Below, in pieces: positions 16,558 to 25,072 of a DNA stretch of 46,469 nt. Each line of letters begins with the position of its first letter. The first letter of the stretch is position 1. Source of the stretch: Actinomycetota bacterium (GTDB lineage: Bacteria; Actinomycetota; Thermoleophilia; RBG-16-64-13); contig JAHJSA010000027.1 of the NCBI GenBank assembly GCA_018830645.1, positions 1-46,469 on the forward strand, written 5' to 3'. A program made the position numbers and the translations under genes. Under the pieces are notes generated by a model that was not told where the DNA came from, searched no databases, and was given only the letters and a program-made list of their open reading frames with translations.

Positions 16558-17037
16558 TCAGCCGCCGCCAGGGTTGAGCACCTCGCAGGCACACATGCCC
16601 GCTTTGACTTCCGCGGCGATGGCCGACGGTATCTCGTTCCGACCGCTGCGGGCGTCGGCGGCGATGTCGCCGGCCGTGTGACCGAAGCAATAGCAGACGA
16701 GCCGCTCTGCTCCACGGGCGTGGGGGCGAGCGCGTTCCTTGATGTCGACCGCATGGTAGACATTCGGCCTTTGGTGGGCGTCGGACGCGGTCGCGGAGAC
16801 GTCCGCGGGGCCGACTGCCACGTCTGCCGCGGCAGCCGCGACCGCGGTGGCGGCCCGGAAGTAGTACACGTCGCACTCGACCTCCGAGCAATAGAGCTAC
16901 CCCTCCCCGGCGGCGGCCCGCGCCTGCGGATACTCGAGCAGGTGCTTGACCGTCTTCAAGCCCACTGGACGCCCCGGGGCTCCGCACTCCGGGCAACCCG
17001 AACCCTGCCCGCGCGTGTTGCTCAACCCGGCGATCAT
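16558..17037 (-). pseudogene. CopZ-like Fe-S/zinc copper-chaperone family gene with in-frame amber codon
   Basis: Reading from the ATG at 17037 gives 46 residues with a zinc-knuckle motif GCPECGAPGRPVGL (Cys15, Cys18), then TAG at 16897-16899. The same frame then continues without break: LYCSEVECDVYYF, an Ala-rich stretch, VCYCFGHTAGDIAADARSG and VKAGMCACEVLNPGGG, stopping at 16558. Both sides match the archaeal-type CopZ N-terminal region, a 2Fe-2S plus Zn domain with a CYCFG...GxCACE ending. The gene is therefore split only by one codon. Family members lie in copper and arsenic operons, which fits the acr3 gene just upstream. Point mutation, sequencing error or readthrough could explain the amber. 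Confidence 0.72.
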
Positions 17038-17068
17038 GCCCGCTCTTGCCGCGGCTCGAGTCGCACGC

Positions 17069-18130
17069 TCACGTTGGCCTCTCAGTCTCGACGACCGCAG
17101 GACCGCCCCACCACCGTCGCTGCAACCAGAGCGCCACGTTCACCAGGCCGATCAACACCGGCACCTCCACGAGCGGTCCGATCACCGCGGTGAACGCCTG
17201 AGCGGACGCGAGACCGAACACGGCAATGGCAACTGCGATGGCCAGCTCGAAGTTGTTCGAGGCAGCCGTGAACGACAGTGTGACGCTTTTCTCGTAGTCC
17301 GCTCCCATGCGCTTGCTCATCCAGAAGCTCACGAAGAACATGATCACGAAGTAGAGTAGGAGGGGGACGGCGATACGCACCACGTCGAACGGCAACTCGA
17401 CGATGACTTCACCCTTCAGAGAGAACATCACGAGGATGGTGAAGAGCAGCGCGATCAAGGTCAACGGGCTGATGCGGGGAATGAACGACTGGTGATACCA
17501 CGTCTTGTCCTTGATGCGGATAAGGGTGAACCGGGTAAGAATGCCGGCCAAGAACGGTATGCCCAGGTAGATGAATACGCTCTTGGCGATCTGGCCGATG
17601 GTCACATCGACCACGGCGCCCGCCAAACCCAGCCACCCGGGCAGCACGGTGATGAACACCCACGCATACACCGAGAAGAAGAGTACCTGGAACACCGAGT
17701 TGAAGGCCACCAGCCCTGCGCAGTATTCGCAGTCGCCTTTCGCGAGGTCGTTCCACACGATCACCATGGCGATGCAGCGGGCCAGACCGATCAAGATGAG
17801 CCCCTGCATGTACTCCGGCTTGTCCGAGAGGAAGACGACGGCCAGCAGGAACATCAAGACGGGTCCCACCACCCAGTTCTGCACGAGCGACAGTCCCAGC
17901 ACCCGCCTGTTGCGGAACACCTCGCCGAGCTCCTCGTAGCGCACCTTGGCAAGGGGCGGATACATCATGACGATGAGACCCACCGCGATGGGCACCGACG
18001 TCGTGCCCCAGCTCGCCCGGGTGATGACATCCGAGATCGACGGCCACAACCAGCCGACACCCACCCCGACCGCCATGGCCAGGAAGATCCACAACGTCAA
18101 GTAGCGGTCGAGGAACTTCAGACGGTGCAC
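17069..18130 (-). CDS. acr3: ACR3-type arsenite efflux permease
   Basis: The 353-residue, ten-helix protein has ACR3 hallmarks: [36 protein letters not shown] with the conserved Cys used for arsenite transport, [11 protein letters not shown], and [23 protein letters not shown]3 exports arsenite (and some antimonite) using the proton-motive force. The GTG start at 18130 has AAAGGAG five bases ahead. Sixteen bases separate it from the upstream permease gene, and the whole ars block reads in one direction. Confidence 0.94.
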   Translation of the reverse strand: MHRLKFLDRYLTLWIFLAMAVGVGVGWLWPSISDVITRASWGTTSVPIAVGLIVMMYPPLAKVRYEELGEVFRNRRVLGLSLVQNWVVGPVLMFLLAVVFLSDKPEYMQGLILIGLARCIAMVIVWNDLAKGDCEYCAGLVAFNSVFQVLFFSVYAWVFITVLPGWLGLAGAVVDVTIGQIAKSVFIYLGIPFLAGILTRFTLIRIKDKTWYHQSFIPRISPLTLIALLFTILVMFSLKGEVIVELPFDVVRIAVPLLLYFVIMFFVSFWMSKRMGADYEKSVTLSFTAASNNFELAIAVAIAVFGLASAQAFTAVIGPLVEVPVLIGLVNVALWLQRRWWGGPAVVETERPT

Positions 18131-18146
18131 CGTGCTCCTTTCGTCG

Positions 18147-19277
18147 TCACGACACCACCAGCCGACCGATGTCCAGAACGTTGAACAGATAGCCCACGAT
18201 CAAGATGCCGGAGGCCACCACACCGGCGAAGACCGCCAGCAGACGGGGCCGCAGGACCTTGCGAAGGATCACGAACTCCGGCAACGAAAGGGCGATCACC
18301 GCCATCATGAAGGCCAGGGCCGTCCCCAGGGCCGCTCCCTTGCCGAGCAACGCCTCCACCACCGGGATCATCCCGGCGGCGTTCGCGTACATCGGCACAC
18401 CAAGAAGCACGGCCAGCGGCACCGACCACCACGCTCCTCGTCCCATGAACGAAGCCAGGAAGCCCTCGGGGACGTAGCCGTGGATCAACGCGCCCACCGC
18501 GATCCCTCCGAGCAGGTACGGCCACACCTTGCCGACGACCTCCCTGACGGCGGTCCGGCCGGCGCCTACCCGTTCCCGCCAACTCGGCGCCTGCAACTGG
18601 GCGTCACCCACCGTGACCGCGTACACCCAGGGCTCCACGTGGCGCTCCAGGCCCAGCCGACCCAGGACCCAGCCGGCGCCGATGGCGATGGCGAGGCCGG
18701 TCGCCAGGTAGAGCAGCGCGACCCGCCATCCGAACAATCCCCACAGCAGCACCACGGCCACCTCGTTCACCAGCGGCGCCGAGATGAGGAAGGAGAAGGT
18801 CACCCCAAGCGGCACCCCAGCCGTGACAAACCCTATGAACAGCGGCACAGCCGAACAGGAGCAGAAGGGTGTGACGATGCCCAGCCCGCCCGCGAGTACG
18901 TTCCCTACGGCTTCCCGCCGACCGGCGAGCATGGCCCTCGTGCGCTCGGGGGTGAAGAACGTGCGCACGATGCTTACTGCGAACACCACGAGTACGAGGA
19001 GCATGAACACCTTGGGAGCGTCGTACAGGAAGAACTGCACGGCGGACCCCAGAGCACTCCCGGGATCGAGGCTCAGGGCCGTGAACGAGAGCCAACGCGA
19101 CGCCGGATCGAGCAGACGGTAGAGGAGCGCCCACAGGGCGAGACCGACGAGTAGCCCGCCGCCATACCGGGCGATGGTCGCGCCCGATCCTCGGATCCGC
19201 CCACCGTCGTCACCGCCGGAGGCACCCGCGAGCCGGAGGATCTCCTCTCTCGGCGTGGCGGCCGCAAGATCGGACAT
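18147..19277 (-). CDS. DUF318/ArsP-type permease
   Basis: The 376-residue membrane protein carries [20 protein letters not shown], the CSCS cysteine motif of the DUF318 permease family. This includes ArsP, an exporter of trivalent organoarsenicals. A second copy of the fold follows with [20 protein letters not shown]. The N-terminus has an unusual soluble extension of about 35 residues before the first helix. The ATG at 19277 overlaps the preceding TGA (TGATG), so it is translationally coupled to the thioredoxin-like gene. That pair (small thioredoxin plus DUF318 permease) is common in ars clusters. Methylated arsenic is the likely cargo but this is inferred. Confidence 0.88.
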   Translation of the reverse strand: MSDLAAATPREEILRLAGASGGDDGGRIRGSGATIARYGGGLLVGLALWALLYRLLDPASRWLSFTALSLDPGSALGSAVQFFLYDAPKVFMLLVLVVFAVSIVRTFFTPERTRAMLAGRREAVGNVLAGGLGIVTPFCSCSAVPLFIGFVTAGVPLGVTFSFLISAPLVNEVAVVLLWGLFGWRVALLYLATGLAIAIGAGWVLGRLGLERHVEPWVYAVTVGDAQLQAPSWRERVGAGRTAVREVVGKVWPYLLGGIAVGALIHGYVPEGFLASFMGRGAWWSVPLAVLLGVPMYANAAGMIPVVEALLGKGAALGTALAFMMAVIALSLPEFVILRKVLRPRLLAVFAGVVASGILIVGYLFNVLDIGRLVVS

Positions 19278-19522
19278 CAGCCGGCGGCCTCCCCTACCCA
19301 CGCGGCGATCTGCGCGGCGTCCGGCACCTTGCCCGTGGATTTGACCTCGCCGTCGATGACCAGCGCAGGGGTCATCATGACCCCGTGGGCGAGGATCTCG
19401 TCGATGTCCGCCACCTTGACCACCAGGCCCGGGTCCAGGCCCGACTGCTCGACAGCCGCACGGGTCGTCTCGTAGAGCTGCTCGCACTTGGCGCACCCCG
19501 TGCCCAACACCTTGATCTCCAT
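19277..19522 (-). CDS. Small thioredoxin-like redox protein (MTH895 type)
   Basis: The 81-residue protein EIKVLGTGCAKCEQLYETTR...VVKVADIDEILAHGVMMTPALVIDGEVKSTGKVP is a minimal thioredoxin fold with the active-site CAKC and the cis-Pro in MMTPALV. Proteins of this size sit next to DUF318 permeases and ArsR regulators and are thought to reduce or relay metals or arsenic to the permease. The ATG at 19522 follows an AGAGGCGG site. Gap to arsR is 46 bases. Confidence 0.9.
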   Translation of the reverse strand: MEIKVLGTGCAKCEQLYETTRAAVEQSGLDPGLVVKVADIDEILAHGVMMTPALVIDGEVKSTGKVPDAAQIAAWVGEAAG

Positions 19523-19568
19523 GTCTACCGCCTCTCTCGCATGCGTGTCGCGGTCTCCGAACTACCGA

Positions 19569-19928
19569 TCACGGGGCGCACGTCCCGAGCGCCTGCTTCT
19601 CTCTGGATTCGTCCACCGGAGCCAGGCGCTGAACGGCCCGCCCCATCCGCTCTTCGCCGAGGATGAAGGGCAAGGCCCGGAGCAACTCAGCCTGCTCGGC
19701 GGGGAGGTCGGCGGCGATACGATAGTGCACCCACACGCCATCGCGACGATCGGACACCAGGCCGGCGTTCAGGAGATAGCGCAGGTGGCGTGAGGCTTTC
19801 GACTGCGTGATGCCGAGAGCCTCCTCGAATCGGCAGACGCAGAGCTCATCCCGCTGGACCAGGAGCGCCAGGATCTCCAGCCGCGTCTCGTCTGCGAGAG
19901 CCTTGAACAGGTCGGCCACTTCGCGCAC
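19569..19928 (-). CDS. arsR: ArsR-family metalloid-responsive repressor
   Basis: The 119-residue winged-helix protein opens VADLFKALADETRLEILALL and has ELCVCRFEEALGITQSKASRHLRYL, with the Cys30-Val-Cys32 pair of the As(III) sensor site. A further Cys lies in the C-terminal GTCAP. The protein represses the operon and leaves DNA when arsenite binds the cysteines. The GTG start at 19928 is in frame with the family N-terminus. The ATG seven bases upstream is out of frame. A palindromic operator lies about 25 bases upstream. Confidence 0.93.
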   Translation of the reverse strand: MREVADLFKALADETRLEILALLVQRDELCVCRFEEALGITQSKASRHLRYLLNAGLVSDRRDGVWVHYRIAADLPAEQAELLRALPFILGEERMGRAVQRLAPVDESREKQALGTCAP

Positions 19929-19950
19929 GCGTCATCCCTTCCAATCGTAC

Positions 19951-19966
19951 AACCGTTTACCCGGTT
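19951..19966 (-). promoter_or_regulatory. Probable ArsR operator overlapping the ars promoter
   Basis: On the minus strand AACCG-GGTAAA-CGGTT is a 16-base inverted repeat between a TATAAC -10-like hexamer and the arsR start. This is the expected place for the ArsR binding site of the operon. Confidence 0.55.
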
Positions 19967-20144
19967 ATATGGTAGCAGGAGGGACGGTCCGGAGCAATGC
20001 CGAAACGTAGACGGGTTGGACACGAGCGGCCGCGGTCGGGACAGGCCGACTGCGCAGGCCAGCAGGGAGGGGCGTCGGCGGATAAGTCAGTCACCCCGGG
20101 GAGGGCCGAGAAGCGGCGCCGGACACCGGCTGAGGCACGTCGCG

Positions 20145-20453
20145 TCAGGCGGTGAGGTCGGCCTTTCGCGTGAGGAAATCCTCGCGGTCGATGTCGCCGC
20201 GTGCGTAGCGTTCCTCGAGGATGCGCAGGGCATCGGAATTCGAACCCGCGGACGCGCTCGGCGGCAGCGGGTACCCCGGTGCATGCGGGGTTCCGGCCAC
20301 AGCATCGTGTCGGGCTCGAGCGTCGCTGCGCTCGTCGCGCCGGATCAGCGCCTTGATCAGCAGGACGACACCCACGATGATCGCGATCCAGAACGCGGCC
20401 ATCAGCAGAAGGCCGATCATCCCCATACCGAGTTCGTAGATACCGTAGTTCAT
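20145..20453 (-). CDS. SHOCT-domain small membrane protein
   Basis: The 102-residue protein has one long N-terminal helix (MGMIGLLLMAAFWIAIIVGVVLLIKAL), a charged linker with Pro/Ser, and a C-terminal SHOCT motif DALRILEERYARGDIDREDF. SHOCT is a short oligomerisation or tethering domain often placed at the end of small membrane proteins. The ATG at 20453 is preceded by AAGGAGG. Function unknown. It follows the cystathionine lyase-type gene, separated by three 17-bp direct repeats. Confidence 0.88.
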   Translation of the reverse strand: MNYGIYELGMGMIGLLLMAAFWIAIIVGVVLLIKALIRRDERSDARARHDAVAGTPHAPGYPLPPSASAGSNSDALRILEERYARGDIDREDFLTRKADLTA

Positions 20454-20512
20454 ACTGTCGAATCCTCCTTAGGTCGCCTGACGCGGGAAGCCCCGGAGAG
20501 CCGCCTGCGGCG

Positions 20513-20564
20513 GTCATCGGTCGGCGAGGGTCATGAATCGACGAGGGTCATCGGTCGGCGACGG
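20513..20564. repeat. Three 17-bp tandem direct repeats
   Basis: GTCATCGGTCGGCGAGG at 20513 is followed by a variant at 20530 (GTCATGAATCGACGAGG) and a third at 20547 (GTCATCGGTCGGCGACGG). They occupy the gap between the cystathionine lyase-type stop (20569) and the SHOCT gene start (20453). A regulator-binding array or slippage product are both possible. Confidence 0.7.
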
Positions 20565-20568
20565 GGGC

Positions 20569-21705
20569 TCACCGCAGCGCGTCAGCCAGGTCTTCCACCA
20601 GATCCTCGGGATCCTCTATGCCCACGGAGATGCGCATTGTACCCGGCGAGATGCCGGCGGCGCGCCGGGCCTCCTCGCTCATGCCGGCGTGGCTCATGGT
20701 CCACGGTTGCTCCACGAGCGACTCCACCCCACCCAGCGACTCGGCCAGCGTGAAGAGCCGGAGCCGAGAGAAGAACTCGTCGGGGTCGAGGGCGTCGATG
20801 TCGAGGTCGAAGCTCACCATGCCGCCGAACCCCGTCTGCTGTCGTTTGGCCAGCTCGTGGTCGGGATGGTCTTCGAGGCCCGGGTAGTAGGTGCGCAGCG
20901 ACTTCGGGTGCCCCTTGAGGAAGCGGGCGACCGCGGCGGCGTTGCGCTCGTGCGCCCGCATGCGCGGTCCGAGCGTCTTCACACCGCGCAGCACCAACCA
21001 CGCGTCGAACGGAGAGTTGGCCAAGCCCATCGAGTTCACCAGATGGCCGATCTCCTGCCCGATATCCTCGCGACTGGTGATCAGCACCCCGCCCACCACG
21101 TCGCTGTGGCCGTTCAGGTACTTGGTGGTGGAGTGGAGCACAAGATCCACCCCCAGGTCGAGCGGCCGCTGGAAGTATGGGCTGAGGAACGTATTGTCGG
21201 CGACCGTGATCAGACCGTGCTCACGTGCGATGCCGACCATGGCCGCGATGTCCACTACGTTCAGCAACGGGTTGGAGGGGGTCTCGATCCAGAGCATGCG
21301 CGTCTCGGGGCGGAGGGCCGCGCGGACCGCGGTTTCATCGCGCATGTCCACGAACGAGAACGTCAGCCCGAAACGCGGCATCACGGTCTCGAACAGCCGG
21401 TAGCTGCCGCCGTAGATGTCGTGGCCCGCGACCACGTGATCGCCCGCCGAAAGCAGGAAGAGCGCGGCGGACACGGCGGCCATGCCGGTGCAGGTGGCCC
21501 GCGCGAAGGTCCCGCCTTCCAGCGCCGCCAGGTTCTGTTCGAGTGCCGTGCGGGTGGGATTCCCGCTGCGCGTGTAGTCGTAGCCCCGGGTCTCGCCCAC
21601 GCGATCGAACGCGAACGTCGACGACGGATAGATGGGCGTCGTCACCGAGTTGAAGGTGGAGTCTTGCGCTACCCCCACATGTACGGCTGCAGTGTCCCTG
21701 CGCAT
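20569..21705 (-). CDS. Cystathionine gamma-synthase / gamma-lyase family PLP enzyme
   Basis: The 378-residue protein is a Cys/Met-metabolism PLP enzyme: YDYTRSGNPTRTALEQNLAA, ETPSNPLLNVVDIAAM, TVADNTFLSPYFQRPLDLG, and the PLP Lys in VLHSTTKYLNGHSDVVGG. It could form cystathionine from O-acyl-homoserine (MetB) or cleave it (CGL); residues seen do not decide. The ATG at 21705 follows a GGAGG site. It is divergent from the YdcZ-like gene, with 197 bases between them that hold no gene. Confidence 0.9.
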   Translation of the reverse strand: MRRDTAAVHVGVAQDSTFNSVTTPIYPSSTFAFDRVGETRGYDYTRSGNPTRTALEQNLAALEGGTFARATCTGMAAVSAALFLLSAGDHVVAGHDIYGGSYRLFETVMPRFGLTFSFVDMRDETAVRAALRPETRMLWIETPSNPLLNVVDIAAMVGIAREHGLITVADNTFLSPYFQRPLDLGVDLVLHSTTKYLNGHSDVVGGVLITSREDIGQEIGHLVNSMGLANSPFDAWLVLRGVKTLGPRMRAHERNAAAVARFLKGHPKSLRTYYPGLEDHPDHELAKRQQTGFGGMVSFDLDIDALDPDEFFSRLRLFTLAESLGGVESLVEQPWTMSHAGMSEEARRAAGISPGTMRISVGIEDPEDLVEDLADALR

Positions 21706-21902
21706 GATCGCGAACCTCCGATACGTCGTTCCCCCCATCCCGACGCCTCCCCGAAGACGTCCGGTCCGGGCATTATAGAGAACGCCGAGGGGAATGCCAG
21801 CGAGCCGACCACGTGGAGTCGCGCTGGAGACAGCCTTGACCCGGACCCCCGCATCGCGCACGATAGGTTGATCGACTCCCGCCCACGGAAAGGGACGTTC
21901 TG

Positions 21903-22343
21903 ATGCTGACCCGATATCTGCTCGGCACGGCGATGTTCGCCGTGGGAGTGATAGGCGCCATGCAGCCCCCCATCAACGCAGCTCTCGCCAAGCGGACAGG
22001 ATCGTTCGAAGCCGCCACCGTCAGCTTCGCCATAGGCACCCTGGCGCTCCTGGCCGTCGCGCTGATCGCGGGCGGGGGCGGCTTCGCAGCCGTGCGCAGC
22101 GCCCCCCTGTGGCAACTCACCGGCGGGTTCGTCGGGGCGCTGTTCGTGTGGTCCACCATCGTGCTCGTGCCACGGGTGGGGACCACGGCCCTGCTCGCCG
22201 GCATCATCGCCGGACAGCTCACGGGTGGGGTGCTGATCGATCGCTTCGGGTTGTTCGGCATGGCCCAGATAGGGGTGACGTGGTACCGCGCGCTGGGGAT
22301 CTTCCTGCTGGTGGTAGGCGGGATGCTCGTGCTCAGGCGGTAG
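21903..22343 (+). CDS. DMT-superfamily YdcZ/DUF606 membrane protein
   Basis: The 146-residue protein has five hydrophobic segments and DUF606 features: GAMQPPINAALAKRTGSFEAA near the start, LWQLTGGFVGALFVWSTIVL, and AGQLTGGVLIDRFGLFG. It belongs to the drug/metabolite transporter superfamily; single-domain members dimerise in antiparallel. Cargo unknown. The ATG at 21903 has AAAGGGA eight bases before it. It is convergent with the BKACE gene. Confidence 0.87.
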   Translation: MLTRYLLGTAMFAVGVIGAMQPPINAALAKRTGSFEAATVSFAIGTLALLAVALIAGGGGFAAVRSAPLWQLTGGFVGALFVWSTIVLVPRVGTTALLAGIIAGQLTGGVLIDRFGLFGMAQIGVTWYRALGIFLLVVGGMLVLRR

Positions 22344-22355
22344 AGATCGCCGGGC

Positions 22356-22379
22356 CCGACGCCAGGAGGGCGGCGTCGG
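22356..22379. terminator. Hairpin between convergent genes
   Basis: CCGACGCC at 22356-22363 pairs perfectly with GGCGTCGG at 22372-22379 over an eight-base loop. It is placed just after the YdcZ-like stop and before the BKACE stop. No clear U-tract follows on either side, so termination is probable but not strong. Confidence 0.45.
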
Positions 22380-22397
22380 ATGCGGCGCGGATCCGGC

Positions 22398-23234
22398 TCA
22401 CTCGACTCCGACTCTGAGGATGCGTCGCGCATCAGCGATGGTGGCAACCGGCCGCTCGAATTCCGCGGCGAGCCGTACGACCCGCTCCACCAGTTGGGCG
22501 TTGCTCTCGGCCGGTTGGCCCCGTCGGTAGTAGATGTTGTCCTCGAGACCCGTGCGCACGTGACCGCCGGCCAGCAGCCCGAACGCCGCCATTGCCGTCT
22601 GCCCCCGCCCGATGCCGGACACCGTCCACGTGGCGCCGGGCGGTAGAGACTCCACCAGGTGCACAGCGTGCGGCATGGTCGCTGGGATCGCGCCGGGCAC
22701 ACCCATCACCAAGTTGAAGTGCAGCGGCTCCTCGAGAGCGCCGGACGCCGCCAAACGCTGGGCGGCCGCGATCATGCCCGCCTCGAACACCTCCACCTCG
22801 GGCCGGATGCCACGGTCGCGCATCGCTCGGGCGAACACTTCGACATCAGGCAGGGGGTTCAAGAAGACCTCGTCGCCGAAGTTGCAGCTCCCGGTGGTGA
22901 GCGAAGCCATGTCGGGGCGGGCGGCGCCCTCAAGGTGGGTCACAGGCTGCAGACGCTCCTCGGGGGTCATGCCCATCGCGCCACCCGTGGACACCTGCAC
23001 GATGACCTCACAACTCTCGCGTATCGCGAGGATGGCCTCTCGGAACCGGCCCGCGTCTTGCGTAGGCGACCCGGCCTCGTCGCGAACGTGCAGGTGGATG
23101 ACCGTGGCCCCAGCCGCGGCCGCCTCCGCCGCCGCCCGCGCGATCTGCTCCGTCGTCACAGGCAGGTGCGGCAATTGCTCGAGCGTGACCTCAGCTCCCA
23201 CGATCGCCGCGGTGATGACCACCGGTTCCATCAT
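22398..23234 (-). CDS. Beta-keto acid cleavage enzyme (BKACE, DUF849)
   Basis: The 278-residue TIM barrel has the DUF849 signature: VVITAAIVGAEVT at the N-terminus, GATVIHLHVRDEAGSPTQD with the zinc-binding HLH, EVEVFEAGM, and LVMGVPGAIPAT. The C-terminal GHVRTGLEDNIYYRRGQPA loop follows. Known BKACEs, such as the 3-keto-5-aminohexanoate cleavage enzyme of lysine fermentation, split a beta-keto acid with acetyl-CoA into acetoacetate and a new acyl-CoA. This copy is the last gene of a three-gene overlapping operon and no lysine-fermentation genes are near, so substrate is undecided. The ATG at 23234 overlaps the upstream TGA. Confidence 0.9.
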   Translation of the reverse strand: MMEPVVITAAIVGAEVTLEQLPHLPVTTEQIARAAAEAAAAGATVIHLHVRDEAGSPTQDAGRFREAILAIRESCEVIVQVSTGGAMGMTPEERLQPVTHLEGAARPDMASLTTGSCNFGDEVFLNPLPDVEVFARAMRDRGIRPEVEVFEAGMIAAAQRLAASGALEEPLHFNLVMGVPGAIPATMPHAVHLVESLPPGATWTVSGIGRGQTAMAAFGLLAGGHVRTGLEDNIYYRRGQPAESNAQLVERVVRLAAEFERPVATIADARRILRVGVE

Positions 23235-25072
23235 TCGTCTCCGAAACAGTAGAAGTACCCATTGCGCGAACCCACGTAGATACGACCTCGCCAGACGGCC
23301 GGCGTGGACTCCACAGCCCCGCCCCCCGGCACGCTCACCTTCCAGATCTCCGGCGGATCGAGCGCGGCATCCGTGATGTCGTAGGCGTGGATCCAACCGT
23401 CTGTGTCGCCCACGATCAGCGTGTCGTCCACCACCGCCGCCGAACCCCAGGCGTGGGGAGTGAACGGCTTCTCCCAGACGATGGTGCCATCGCGCCGATC
23501 CACGCCCAACAGACGCCCGGTGTGCGTGGGCACGTACAGCATCTCTCCGTGCAGAGCCGGAGTGGCCCACATGCCGCCCTTGCCGCCCCGCGCCGGATCG
23601 GCCACAGACCATACCAGAGGATCGCCCTCACGATACGGGTCGAGCTTGAAGAGCTGGCCCACCTCCTTCGCGCGCGGGAGCATGCGCTCGAGCTCCGAGG
23701 CGACGTAGAGCATGCCCTCGTCGTCGAGCACGATCGAGGCGTCGATATCGTCGCCGCCCCAGAACTTGAAGGCCACGGGGAACTCCGCACCGGGCGCGGG
23801 CGGCGGCGGGGAGGATGAGGCGGCTGCGGCGGCGCCCGAGCCGGCGGATTCGCCCACCCCGTCAGCGCCCGGGGGCCCGGGCACGACGACCCCGCGCTCC
23901 CACGAGCCGGGAGCCTGCCCGGCGGGACCATAGCCGGCGGCCGACAGGCCCAAGGCGTTGATGTCCAGACCGAGCACCCGGCCGCCGCCGTTGGCGAAAT
24001 AGACGCGATCGCCGCGCACGGGATCGAGATGCACGGCCGGCGAGTTCTCAATGCTGACGGTGCGGTCACCGATGGCCGAGAAGAGCTCCTGGTCGTAGGC
24101 GGGATAGGCCAGCACCACCTCAGGTGCCGCTGTCACCTTCCCCGAGGCATCGAACCCGCGGTTCAGCCGGACGATGAAGAAGTAGCTGTTCTCACCGCCC
24201 TCGAAGAGGTAGTCGCCCACGATCACCGCACTCGAGTCCCAGTCGTTGTTCCATACCGGGCTCGGCACCGATGCGGCGTTGAGCTTCCACAGCACCTCCG
24301 GCTCGGCGCGATCGAGCGCGACCACGCGGAAGTAGTTGTCACGAGAGCCGAAGTACAGAAGGGGATACCCGTCGGGATCGACCACCACCGAGCCCTTGAT
24401 GAGGTCGCCGGTGGGAAGATCGGGGAGGAACCGCGAACCGTCCGCGGCATCAAGGAAATGAACGGCGCGATCGTAGGCTCCGAACATCACCCGGGTAGTA
24501 CCGTCTTGTTCCCAGACAACGGGTTGACCCGTCCACCCGGTGCCCGCCCAGATGCGGGACTCGCCGCCCTCCGAAGAACTCGAGCTCATCGCGCCGCCTT
24601 CAGGAAAGCGCCACAGCACCCGCGGCGCTCGGGGCACCGGTCCTTCCCCATAGTACGAGCGATGCGAGTTGCCACGGAACATGGTCAGCCCCGCGAAGGA
24701 GGTGTTGATCGGAGCGAACTCGGCTGGATCGCCCGGCGGCGGCTCTTCCGCAGGTTCGGGCTCGAGAGTCGTGGACGGCCCCCTGCCGGCGTCGGCCGAG
24801 GTAGCGTCGGCAAGACTAGTAGAGGTGGTCGTGGAGGCTCCCGCTGCCAGGGAATCCTCCCCGCGACCCCCGCGGAGGGCGAAGAAGGCGGCGGCGGCCG
24901 CCAGGGCCGCCACGATCAGCAGGATAGCCGCGCTCAGGGCTGCGAGCCGGACCGCCCTGCGCGTGCCACGTAAACCGCCGCGACCCCCGCGGTAGATGGT
25001 GTACGGCTCCTCGGGGTCGAGACGACCTCGATGTCCCCGCGATCCCCCGGTATCGCCCCGGTTAGGCGTCAC
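23231..25072 (-). CDS. Membrane-anchored PQQ-type beta-propeller protein
   Basis: The 613-residue protein has an Arg/Gly-rich cytosolic N-terminus of 40 residues, one transmembrane helix (about 41-66), a Thr/Pro/Glu-rich linker and a periplasmic or extracellular beta-propeller. Blades read like PQQ/quinoprotein repeats: VVWEQDGTTRVMFGAYDRAV, YPLLYFGSRDNYFRVVALDR, MLYVPTHTGRLLGVDRRDG, TLIVGDTDGWIHAYDI and RIYVGSRNGYFYCFGDE. No dehydrogenase metal or PQQ-binding residues can be picked out, so a structural or sensory role is as likely as catalysis. A Ser/Pro/Gly-rich insert lies near residues 390-425. GTG start at 25072, overlapping the upstream gene by 11 bases. Confidence 0.85.
   Translation of the reverse strand: MTPNRGDTGGSRGHRGRLDPEEPYTIYRGGRGGLRGTRRAVRLAALSAAILLIVAALAAAAAFFALRGGRGEDSLAAGASTTTSTSLADATSADAGRGPSTTLEPEPAEEPPPGDPAEFAPINTSFAGLTMFRGNSHRSYYGEGPVPRAPRVLWRFPEGGAMSSSSSEGGESRIWAGTGWTGQPVVWEQDGTTRVMFGAYDRAVHFLDAADGSRFLPDLPTGDLIKGSVVVDPDGYPLLYFGSRDNYFRVVALDRAEPEVLWKLNAASVPSPVWNNDWDSSAVIVGDYLFEGGENSYFFIVRLNRGFDASGKVTAAPEVVLAYPAYDQELFSAIGDRTVSIENSPAVHLDPVRGDRVYFANGGGRVLGLDINALGLSAAGYGPAGQAPGSWERGVVVPGPPGADGVGESAGSGAAAAASSSPPPPAPGAEFPVAFKFWGGDDIDASIVLDDEGMLYVASELERMLPRAKEVGQLFKLDPYREGDPLVWSVADPARGGKGGMWATPALHGEMLYVPTHTGRLLGVDRRDGTIVWEKPFTPHAWGSAAVVDDTLIVGDTDGWIHAYDITDAALDPPEIWKVSVPGGGAVESTPAVWRGRIYVGSRNGYFYCFGDE

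Noticed and set aside
16897-16899. Pyrrolysine codon
   Set aside because: No pylT, pylS or methylamine methyltransferase is in view, and family members do not use pyrrolysine here; a mutation or error is simpler.
17492-19154. Plus-strand frames opposite acr3 and the permease
   Set aside because: His/Gln/Arg-rich shadows of membrane-protein codons with no start signals.
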